A stretch of 64,000 bases of DNA from positions 1-64,000 of the forward strand of contig JALHOP010000021.1 of NCBI GenBank assembly GCA_022842935.1. The letters run 5' to 3'. Shown piece after piece: positions 47,721 through 55,127 of this stretch. Below the pieces are notes generated by a model. That model saw only the letters and a list, made by a program, of their open reading frames with translations, was not told the origin of the DNA and did not search any database. Origin of the DNA: Myxococcota bacterium. GTDB lineage: Bacteria; Myxococcota; XYA12-FULL-58-9; JALHOP01. Each line of letters begins with the position of its first letter. The first letter of the stretch is position 1. The translations under genes and the position numbers were made by a program.

Positions 47721-48956
47721 CTAGACGTCGTCGTCGTTGACGGCAGTTTCGACGCCGTTTTCGGCGCCCGACTCGAGGCGCCGCTGAACGCGCTCGCGCT
47801 GGCGCGCCTTGTAACGTGGGTGAGCGTTTTCGCCGGCGTTGTTGGCACGCTCCGTTTCGACATCGACAAGCTGAATTTCTGCCTGGACGTACGCAATAGC
47901 GGGCGCCTCGTCGGGAGCGAGGTCGTCGATACGAATGGGAATGTCGGCGACGAAATTCACACAGCGGTACGTCTTGCCGGAGAACTCGTTCTGCGGGGTC
48001 GGGGACTGACCGTCGACTCCGGTTTGCGCCGACGCCCCACCCCAACACGACTCGACGACGTCGAGGGGAAGTTCGAGGACCCGCGCGAGGTCCGAGGGCA
48101 CGATGATGCCGTTGAGGGATTGCTCCGGCACGACGTAGTTGTACGGAAACAGCTCGCGAATCATGAGCAAGAGTGCCTGCACGATGTTCTCGCGGCTCTC
48201 GAAGATGACGCGATAACGGAGGCGATCGAAGATGTGGGTGGCCAAGGTATCGCGCTTGGCAAGGAGCTTCGTGACGAGGGAGCTGCGTGTCTTCTTGCCA
48301 GCAGCAAACTCCCGCACCCCCAGTTTCTGAGCCCGCATGCGGTCGACGAGCGCAAAGACCTTCGCGTTCAGTCTGTCGAGCAGCTCGGCCTCGGAGATGG
48401 GCATGTTGAAGGCGAGCTCACGACCCGCGATATGCTGCAGGATATGCATGACCTTGAGCGTCATGCAGGCGGGCCGACGGAGACGTTGTGGCCCAAACGA
48501 CGCGACCAGGAAGAGGTCGTGGATGTCAGCGGGCTCTTCGACGTCGGCTGGCAGCTTGTAGCCATGGACGTCAGCCAAGTAGGCCACGGCGTCTTCATGC
48601 AGCTCTTGAAGGCGCGCCATGTCGAGGGGATTGTCCGTGTCGTAGCCAGACAGGCGCAGGAAGTCGTCGACCGCCTCACGGGAGCGGAACCACGCCCGCC
48701 CGCCATCAATCACGGACTCGCCGGTCAGCAGGACCCGCAATGCCGCGAGATCGGCCAGCCGCGGGATGGCCGAGGCGTCGCGCAGGAGATCGCGACGAAT
48801 CCCCCCGAGGAGTCTCCGGTCCGCTTTAGCGGGCGCGGCGTTCTTTGTGGGGGTTCCGAGCATGGCTTTGATGGCGGAAACGTCGACGTCGTCTTGACGC
48901 GCCGCTTCTTGCGGTTCCTTCGCACGCGAGGAGCGCGGCGTGTGATCGTTCAGCAT
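47721..48956 (-). CDS. RelA/SpoT-like domain protein (divergent)
   Basis: 411 residues, cytoplasmic. An N-terminal disordered part (1-45) and a helical region (45-210) precede a segment that resembles the (p)ppGpp synthetase fold. K230-LLAKRDTLATHIFDRLRYRVIFES254 corresponds to the KD..G.RII strand, followed by NIVQALLLMIRELF. AYVQAEIQLVD (355-365) corresponds to the E-x-Q-x strand, and AGENAHPRYK (374-383) to the AE..H..YK motif. Key acidic and basic residues seem partly retained. An insertion (about 275-335) is unusual. It may be an inactive or altered nucleotidyltransferase; this is my reading of motifs, not a search. It probably belongs to a Myxococcota-restricted family. Confidence 0.6.
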   Translation of the reverse strand: MLNDHTPRSSRAKEPQEAARQDDVDVSAIKAMLGTPTKNAAPAKADRRLLGGIRRDLLRDASAIPRLADLAALRVLLTGESVIDGGRAWFRSREAVDDFLRLSGYDTDNPLDMARLQELHEDAVAYLADVHGYKLPADVEEPADIHDLFLVASFGPQRLRRPACMTLKVMHILQHIAGRELAFNMPISEAELLDRLNAKVFALVDRMRAQKLGVREFAAGKKTRSSLVTKLLAKRDTLATHIFDRLRYRVIFESRENIVQALLLMIRELFPYNYVVPEQSLNGIIVPSDLARVLELPLDVVESCWGGASAQTGVDGQSPTPQNEFSGKTYRCVNFVADIPIRIDDLAPDEAPAIAYVQAEIQLVDVETERANNAGENAHPRYKARQRERVQRRLESGAENGVETAVNDDDV

Positions 48957-49088
48957 CGGAGCCCCTCGCGATGTCCTGGGACTATAAGCAGCGCCACATA
49001 GCGGTGCAATCGAAGAACGTTGGCGTGGCGCGTCAGAACGCAGGTTTCGCGTACGTGTGGTCGTCCCTTGGCTGCCCCGTCACAAATG

Positions 49089-50261
49089 TCACTCTGGGGC
49101 GGCGAAACGACTGTCGCTGACGAACTCGAGATCCGTAAGGGCGTCGAGAAACGCGACGACCGCGTCGATTTCGGCGGGAGATGCGTCGAAGGGGCGGACG
49201 AGGCCGGACTTCAAAGGGCTCGCGCGGCCGTCGCCCGCGTAGGGACCGTCGGCGACGAGCCTCCCCCCGGCGACGTAGTGCTCGACCACACCACGCAGAG
49301 TCGCGATCGTTCCGTCGTGCATGTAGGGCGCCGTGAGGGCGACGTTGCGCAGGCTAGGTGGGCGGAAAAGTCCCCGGTGTTCGGGGTTACCAGTCAGGTC
49401 GTAAAGACCTTGATCGTAGCGAGGGTAGCTGCCGTCGCCCCCGACGTTGTAGAGCCCATTGTTGAAGAACGACAGGCGTGGCTCCTCGTCGCGCGCATCG
49501 CGATAGCTGCCGGTGAAAAGCGAACCATTGTGGCAATGGAAGCACTCGAAGCGCTCACCGAAGAACAGATCGGCGCCAAGCTTTTGTTCGGAGGTAAGAG
49601 CGCTCGCGTCGCCGGCGAGATAACGGTCGTAGGCGCTGCCGCGGCTCACCATGGTCCGGCAGAACGTCGCGAGGGCGAAGATGACGCGCTCCAGGGTGAC
49701 GGCGCCGTCAGAGAAGGCGCTGGCGAAGGCCTGCGCGTAGGAAGGGTCCTCGCCCAGTGACGCAAGAACGCTATCGCGGACGCCGTCGGTGAGACCAAGC
49801 TCGACGGGGTTATCGTTGGTCAGCGGGATATGGATCTGCTGCTCGAGTGTCAGCAAACCGTCGCTCGCCCACGTCAAGCTCGCCGCGTAGGCGACATTGG
49901 CTAGCCCCTGGCTGTTGCGCGTCAGCGTCTCGCCCGTCGACCCGACCGGCAGAGCTTTGCCGTCGCTGAACGCGAGCGCCTGGAGATGGCAGTCGGCGCA
50001 GGCCTGCGTGCCGTTGCCAGACAGACGACGCTCGTAGAACAGTCGTCTCCCGAGCTCAATCTTGGCGGCGCTCGGCGGATTGCCAAAAGGGATGTAGGGG
50101 AGCTCTGCGCGGTCAGGAAGCCCGAGCAGCGCGCGTAGCTCAGCCTCTCTCGCCGCTGCGGCGGGGTCGTCGTCGTCGAGGCGCGTCGAGGCGTCGCCGC
50201 CACAGCAGGCAAGCGCCACGAGCATCGCCACGACTGCGAACCACCCCACCCGCGTTTGCAT
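49089..50261 (-). CDS. Di-heme cytochrome c peroxidase-like enzyme (MbnH-like)
   Basis: 390 residues. The lipoprotein-like N-terminus is MQTRVGWFAVVAMLVALAC. Two c-type heme motifs are present, CADCH (88-92) and CFHCH (240-244), in the MauG/CcpA fold. NGTQACADCHLQALAFSDG and AYMHDGTIATLRGVVEHYV are family segments. The paired gene just upstream is MbnP-like. In characterised pairs the di-heme MbnH converts a Trp of MbnP to kynurenine. ATG 50261 overlaps the TAA of mbnP (TAATG); the longer upstream frame is a shadow. Periplasmic or outer-membrane side; likely an MXAN_0977-type di-heme enzyme. Confidence 0.88.
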   Translation of the reverse strand: MQTRVGWFAVVAMLVALACCGGDASTRLDDDDPAAAAREAELRALLGLPDRAELPYIPFGNPPSAAKIELGRRLFYERRLSGNGTQACADCHLQALAFSDGKALPVGSTGETLTRNSQGLANVAYAASLTWASDGLLTLEQQIHIPLTNDNPVELGLTDGVRDSVLASLGEDPSYAQAFASAFSDGAVTLERVIFALATFCRTMVSRGSAYDRYLAGDASALTSEQKLGADLFFGERFECFHCHNGSLFTGSYRDARDEEPRLSFFNNGLYNVGGDGSYPRYDQGLYDLTGNPEHRGLFRPPSLRNVALTAPYMHDGTIATLRGVVEHYVAGGRLVADGPYAGDGRASPLKSGLVRPFDASPAEIDAVVAFLDALTDLEFVSDSRFAAPE

Positions 50262-51184
50262 TAGCGTACCGAGAGGACCTCGTTGGCGGAGGCGCTGGCG
50301 AAGCCGCTCTCCATATCGACGCCCAGGCTCGCGAAGACCGCAGCGCAATCGGGCTGCGAAGGCGCCGAGTGACACTCGACCCCGGGTCCGTCACCGATGA
50401 CATCGAAGGACTCGGGGTCGTAGACGGGCGCCATGAAGTCGACGCCAGCGAGCAGCGCCGCGACGTCGAGCTCGACCACGCGATCGCTTAAGTCCTCGAC
50501 CTCGAGCATCGCGGTCGGCGTGTTGACGAAGCCGCATTCGGCGCGGTCGGTGAGGGCCTTCTGGCCCGCAGTACCACAAGCGCGGCTGCCCACGTGGACG
50601 TAGCCCTCGCCCCTGCCCTGGCTCGTCTCGACGGCCATGTTCATGACGAAATGACGATAGCCACTCGCCCACGACCAATACATCTCGCGCAGCGGAGAAG
50701 GCGCGCCTTCTTCGGTGTTCGCGGCAATGACCGACCGCATGACCGCTTGGGGCACGCCGACGTCGAAGCGTACGGTCCGCACCTTGTCGACCAGCGTGGC
50801 CCCATGCACGTGATCGTTGACGCGACTCGTGCCCTCGGCGAACGCGATTGCGGAAGCGTTGCAAGCACCTTCGGTGTTTCCGGTCAGGTCGATGAGCGCG
50901 ACGTGACCCTCGGCGCTCGAATATTGAAACTCGTTCTCCTCGAGGGTGAGCTCGAGCTCTTCGCCGTCTTCGTCTAGCGCTCTGATGTTGCTGATGTAAA
51001 AGCGCAGGTCGGCGACGTCGACGGCCGCGTCGCCGCGCGTGCCGAGACCCTCGACGCGCGTCCCACAGCCAACCTCGGCGCCCTGCGCCATGGCGGCGAA
51101 GCGCAGCGAGAACTCCGCTGGCTCGTCTTCGCCGCAGGCGACGAAGAGCAACGAGGTGAACGATAAGACGAGGGAACGCTTCAT
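50261..51184 (-). CDS. MbnP-like copper-binding lipoprotein (metallo-mystery pair)
   Basis: 307 residues. The lipoprotein signal ends at C17 (LLFVACGEDE). FSLRFAAMAQGAEVGC starts the domain. The hallmark W-x-W motif is present as M168-Y-W170-S-W172-A-S-G-Y, followed by RHFVMN. Six further Cys occur at 40, 108, 203, 217, 271 and 280. In known MbnP proteins one Trp of this region becomes kynurenine and helps bind copper. It is followed by its di-heme partner. No methanobactin precursor or MATE exporter is present, so this is the stand-alone form common in Myxococcota. A strong GGAGG precedes the ATG. Confidence 0.88.
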   Translation of the reverse strand: MKRSLVLSFTSLLFVACGEDEPAEFSLRFAAMAQGAEVGCGTRVEGLGTRGDAAVDVADLRFYISNIRALDEDGEELELTLEENEFQYSSAEGHVALIDLTGNTEGACNASAIAFAEGTSRVNDHVHGATLVDKVRTVRFDVGVPQAVMRSVIAANTEEGAPSPLREMYWSWASGYRHFVMNMAVETSQGRGEGYVHVGSRACGTAGQKALTDRAECGFVNTPTAMLEVEDLSDRVVELDVAALLAGVDFMAPVYDPESFDVIGDGPGVECHSAPSQPDCAAVFASLGVDMESGFASASANEVLSVR

Positions 51185-51261
51185 GAGGCCTCCGGGGGCT
51201 GTGGTGTCGCGGGCCTATAGCGTACAGCCGTCGTGGAGGCCTGCGGCGAAGCGTCGCAGCG

Positions 51262-52065
51262 CTAGCGGACGAGCTCGTCGAGCATCGTCGAAGCGGGGTT
51301 CGGCGACCGGCGGGCAAGCTCGAGCTGCAAGCGCACGAAGAGCTGCACCGCATCGCTGGTCGCTTGGGTGACATGCCCCTGCTCGACCTGCTGACGCGCC
51401 CGCTGAATCGACTCCTTCATTCCGGCTGCGTTGCCACCGAGCGCCATGACTTGCGAGACAAGCTCGCGGACGTACTCGAGGAGACGTCGCGTCCGCGCTG
51501 CACCGCCTTGCTCGAGATCAGCGACGACGGTCATTGCATCGTCAGCGTGCTCGACCAGGGACGACACCAGAACGACGTCTTCTGGAACAGATGCAAGGTG
51601 CTCGTCGAGGCTGCGGCGGAGACGTCGAAGCGAGGCGAGCTCGAGACGCGCCTCGTCGCGCTGGAGCGCCATCGACAGGACAGTCACCACGCGTGCATCG
51701 ACCACGTTCAGCACCCGATGCAATGTGGCCGTGGCCATCGCGCTCGATGGTCCAGAGAGGCGAACCCCAACCGTGGCCGGGGGCCCGACCGGCGTGTGCT
51801 CACCGGTCAAACGCATGCCGATCTGGGTGCGACCCGCACGCATGACACGCGCTGCGGGATTCGGTGACTTCTCGCCAATGAGTCGGCGAACCCGCTCCTG
51901 CACCTGGCGTGGCTCGGCTTGGCCCTGTTCGAGCTGGCCCGCGAGAAGCTCGAGCTGGCTGATGCGCTCGTCGAGATCGGCGAGCAACAGGTCGCGCCGG
52001 CCACGAAGGTCAGCGAGCGCCGCGGCAATGTCTCGACTCGCTTGCTCGGACGGGGTCGTGCTCAT
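51262..52065 (-). CDS. Hypothetical helical protein
   Basis: 267 residues, soluble, almost wholly alpha-helical with Arg/Leu/Gln-rich heptads (residues 10-65, 120-155, 185-240). Residues 78-110 (RTQIGMRLTGEHTPVGPPATVGVRL) form a Gly/Pro-rich break. No signal peptide, enzyme motif or known family recognised. ATG 52065 directly follows the TAA of the CBM9-like gene (TAAATG), so it is co-transcribed with that gene and with the amidase upstream. Confidence 0.7.
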   Translation of the reverse strand: MSTTPSEQASRDIAAALADLRGRRDLLLADLDERISQLELLAGQLEQGQAEPRQVQERVRRLIGEKSPNPAARVMRAGRTQIGMRLTGEHTPVGPPATVGVRLSGPSSAMATATLHRVLNVVDARVVTVLSMALQRDEARLELASLRRLRRSLDEHLASVPEDVVLVSSLVEHADDAMTVVADLEQGGAARTRRLLEYVRELVSQVMALGGNAAGMKESIQRARQQVEQGHVTQATSDAVQLFVRLQLELARRSPNPASTMLDELVR

Positions 52066-53301
52066 TTACGGGTGCTCTACATCCCCTACTCGCGCTTGAA
52101 ACACCAGCGTACCAAAACGGTCTAAGTTGTGAAAATCCCCCATCAATGGGGGAGACCAGGCGCTTTCGTCGCCGGTTAGACGATCGTCTGCCCCCCCGGC
52201 CAGCCGGGCCGCGTCTTTGCCAACCCGGAAGAAGTTTACGCCCCAGCGCGTCCCCGCGGTCATGGGCACCGTGACGCCCGGGATGCTGGCAAGCCCGACC
52301 CGCCACTCACAGGACCAACCGTCGTCCTGGTCGGTGGGGTCATTGATGCTGCCCTTTGCGACGCAGGCCGCCGTGAAGTCGGCATCATAACCGACCTTCA
52401 TGTTGCGACGGGCGCCGCCGGTGAACGCCGCGTCGAAGGTGACCCCGCGCGGACTCGATTGCAGCTCGATATAGTCGCCAGGCCCCCCGGTGGCGATGAA
52501 CATCTCCACGGTCTCTTCGCGGTAGATAGGCTCGTCGTGTTTGGTCATGGTGGCCCGAATGTCTGGGTCGCGCGCCGTGAACGCGACGTACAGCGTCGTG
52601 TCGTCCCAACCGGCGACGACGTTGGTCTGAACGCGCGCAGGACCGTCGCCGCGGCTTTTGGTAAAGCCCTCGATACCGGGCAGGCCCTTCCACGCCTCGT
52701 CTTCGAGGAGGCCATCGATGACTGGCGGCTTGGAGACGCGCCGCGCCGCGTAGGTTGGTCGCGGCAACGCAGTGCCGGCTACCGCGAGGCGCCCAGCGCG
52801 CACCCGCCGGCTGCCGTCATCGCGAAGCGCGTCGTCGACCGAAAGGCGCTGCTCACCGGCGAACAGTCCGACACGAAGCTCGACCTGAGCTCCCGGGAGG
52901 TAGTCCGGCAGCTTCACCTCGCTGTGCGTGACGATGACGTCGCCGGGGCGCCACGCCGAAAGCGCGGGCTCCGGCTGGTGGTCACCGTTTTTCACCCAAC
53001 CACTCGCCCCCTCGAGCAGAAAGTGCACGAACACCTGGTAGTCGCGGTCGAGCGCGCGCTCGCACGCCCAGTAGTGGACGATGCCGAGCTTGCCCCCTGG
53101 AGCGCCTAGCGCCGGCATGGCAACGTATCCGAGATAGCGGACAGAACCGCCACCCAAGGTCGTGTCGACGACCTGGCCATCGCGCGCAATCAGCGCTAGC
53201 GCGGCGTTCGCGTCCCCGTGGAAACGAGCGTTTTGTCGGCAGGCGCACAACGCAAGCAAGGTGGCGGCAACGGCATACTTCAAGCCCGCAGGTTTGTTCA
53301 C
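52066..53301 (-). CDS. Lipoprotein with CBM9-like domain
   Basis: 411 residues. The lipoprotein signal ends at LLALCAC (Cys about 21). An N-terminal beta domain (about 40-165, with YWACERALDRDYQVFVHFLL) is followed by a linker and a carbohydrate-binding module of the CBM9/DOMON-like type (about 190-405). That module opens with PPVIDGLLEDEAWKGLP and continues with WDDTTLYVAFTARDPDIRATMTKHDEPIYREETVEMFI and WSCEWRVGLASI. These modules bind polysaccharide ends or small ligands. It overlaps the amidase stop by 4 bp, so it may attach to cell-wall or surface glycans. Ligand unknown. Confidence 0.8.
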   Translation of the reverse strand: MNKPAGLKYAVAATLLALCACRQNARFHGDANAALALIARDGQVVDTTLGGGSVRYLGYVAMPALGAPGGKLGIVHYWACERALDRDYQVFVHFLLEGASGWVKNGDHQPEPALSAWRPGDVIVTHSEVKLPDYLPGAQVELRVGLFAGEQRLSVDDALRDDGSRRVRAGRLAVAGTALPRPTYAARRVSKPPVIDGLLEDEAWKGLPGIEGFTKSRGDGPARVQTNVVAGWDDTTLYVAFTARDPDIRATMTKHDEPIYREETVEMFIATGGPGDYIELQSSPRGVTFDAAFTGGARRNMKVGYDADFTAACVAKGSINDPTDQDDGWSCEWRVGLASIPGVTVPMTAGTRWGVNFFRVGKDAARLAGGADDRLTGDESAWSPPLMGDFHNLDRFGTLVFQARVGDVEHP

Positions 53302-55067
53302 GGACGGCGCGGGGAAGCAACCGCCAGCTCGTCGTTTTTCGACGGAGTGGCCCTGGCGCTCACCGTTGTCGGGGCGGCCACGCGTCGCGCTCTCGTCGCC
53401 ACGGCCTTGGCATTGCCTTTCGTCGGTGCGACCGTCGCCGCGATGTTTGCCGCCGCCTTGGCCGACGGCTGCTCGAGGCTCGCCTGTACGGCCTGGGTGA
53501 TGGCTCGGGCCAGGCGTTTCTGGTAGCCGCTGCTCACCAAGAGCTTCTCTTCGGCTGGGTTCGAAATGAAGCCTGCCTCGACGAGCACGGCCGGCATGCG
53601 GGCACCCAGGAGCACGTAAAAGAGCGAGCTCTTCACGCCATGATCTTTGGCGTCGGCGTCCGCTGCGCGAGCGCTCTCGAAAACGTTCTTCTGAACCTTC
53701 TGGGCGAGCTTCTTGGCCTCGCGCACCGCCGCCTTCGTTGCGACGTCGGCGAGCGCGAGCTCGGTATCGCTTACACGGTCTTCGCTTACACGGTTCTCGC
53801 GCGCCGCGAGGCGCAGTGCGTAGCGGTTGCTCGTGGTGTCGAGATAGTAGGTCTCGACGCCACGCGCGGTGCCGCTCTTGGTTGCGTTCAGGTGAATCGA
53901 CACGAAGAAGTCGGCGTCCGCCTTGTTTGCGATTGCGGTGCGCTCCTCGAGAGAGACGAAGGTGTCATCGCCACGCGTCAGCACAACCTCGAGACCGGCG
54001 GCGCGGAGCTGCTCCGCTGCCTGCTTGGCGATGGCCAGTGCCACGTCTTTCTCGCGCGCCCCTCCGGGGCCGGTGGCCCCAACATCTTTGCCCCCGTGGC
54101 CGGGATCGATCACGACAACCGACTTGTCACGCTTAGGCGCCTTGTCGGTCGCCAAGGCTGGCCCTTTGGCAGCCTCGAGACCCGGCTCATCACCGCTGAC
54201 GTCGACGACGACGCGATAGGGATTCTCGAGGATCATGATGCGCTGTTTCGCGGCACGCGACAGTGTGAGCGTGAGCCGCACCGTATCGTCGCCTCGCGCC
54301 TCGGCGCTGACCCTCGTGACCAGCGTGTCTTCGGCCGTGGGGAGCGCAAGGCCGTCCGGCAAGCGCGCCGGCGTGACGTCGACGATGAGTGCCCTCGGGG
54401 ATCCAGGCGACGCGCCCGGAATCCAGCCGCTACGTGCTTGGACCGCACCTGCGAGGGTAATCGCGAGCCGCGAATACGTGGGCGTGCTCCAGCGTTTGAC
54501 GTCAACGACGTCGTGGCGCTCGATCGCGTTTTCGCGCCGACCGAACACCTTGTCGGCGGTCTCTTCCTTGGCGGCAGGCTTCACCCCGAGCGCGGTGAGC
54601 TTGCCCATGAGCTCCCGCGCCTTCGGCGCCATATCGGAGGCGGCGTGTCTCGCGATGATCTGCGCCACGGCCCGGGCTGCCTTGTCGTCGTCGTGTCGGC
54701 GCGCGTGGTACAAGACAGCCGCCGCGTACAGCGCATCGTCCGCCAAGGTGCTCGCTGGGTGCTCGCTCGCAACCCGCTCGTAGTTGGCGAGCGCTTGATC
54801 GGCGTCCGACCCAAGGTGCGAAATCGCCGACAGGTCGTTCCACAGCTCGGCTGCAGTGTAGAGTGCCCTCGCCGCTTCGTCGCTCTTTGGATTGTCCTCG
54901 GCGACGCCGGTGAACGCGGCGATCGTGCGCAGCCAATTGTGCCGTAGCGTCTGGCCTCTTGGGTTGGCTTTGAGCCGGTAGTAGCTGGCACGGGCCGCCT
55001 CGTACCCCGCCCGCGCGTCACCCGGCGCTTGCGCGGACAAGGCTACGGCGAGGACCACGGCCAACAT
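53298..55067 (-). CDS. N-acetylmuramoyl-L-alanine amidase (AmiC type)
   Basis: 589 residues. A signal peptide (about 1-20) leads to TPR-like helices (22-160), an AMIN domain (about 190-295, KRWSTPTYSRLAITLAG ... NPYRVVVDVSG) and an Amidase_3 catalytic domain (about 315-520). Zinc ligands are H324 (VVIDPGHGG), E339 (AREKDV), H of VSIHLNA and the catalytic Glu of VLVEAGFISNPAE. A Ser/Ala/Lys-rich tail follows. It hydrolyses the MurNAc-L-Ala bond of peptidoglycan during daughter-cell separation or wall turnover. The TPR extension distinguishes it from E. coli AmiC. It lies 60 bp downstream of mutS on the same strand. Confidence 0.93.
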   Translation of the reverse strand: MLAVVLAVALSAQAPGDARAGYEAARASYYRLKANPRGQTLRHNWLRTIAAFTGVAEDNPKSDEAARALYTAAELWNDLSAISHLGSDADQALANYERVASEHPASTLADDALYAAAVLYHARRHDDDKAARAVAQIIARHAASDMAPKARELMGKLTALGVKPAAKEETADKVFGRRENAIERHDVVDVKRWSTPTYSRLAITLAGAVQARSGWIPGASPGSPRALIVDVTPARLPDGLALPTAEDTLVTRVSAEARGDDTVRLTLTLSRAAKQRIMILENPYRVVVDVSGDEPGLEAAKGPALATDKAPKRDKSVVVIDPGHGGKDVGATGPGGAREKDVALAIAKQAAEQLRAAGLEVVLTRGDDTFVSLEERTAIANKADADFFVSIHLNATKSGTARGVETYYLDTTSNRYALRLAARENRVSEDRVSDTELALADVATKAAVREAKKLAQKVQKNVFESARAADADAKDHGVKSSLFYVLLGARMPAVLVEAGFISNPAEEKLLVSSGYQKRLARAITQAVQASLEQPSAKAAANIAATVAPTKGNAKAVATRARRVAAPTTVSARATPSKNDELAVASPRRP

Positions 55068-55127
55068 GTCGCGACCTTACGGTGGGCCTCTGTAACGCGC
55101 AAAAAACCGGTCAGCTGGCTGGTCGGA

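Noticed and set aside
47820-49001. 393-codon plus-strand frame over the RelA/SpoT-like gene
   Set aside because: Antisense shadow without recognisable family features.
53640-54947. 435-codon plus-strand frame over the amidase gene
   Set aside because: Antisense shadow; catalytic zinc residues are on the minus strand.
55068-55127. Possible terminator after mutS with a T6 run
   Set aside because: A T-run is present on the minus strand but the preceding stem is only about 4 bp; too weak to call.
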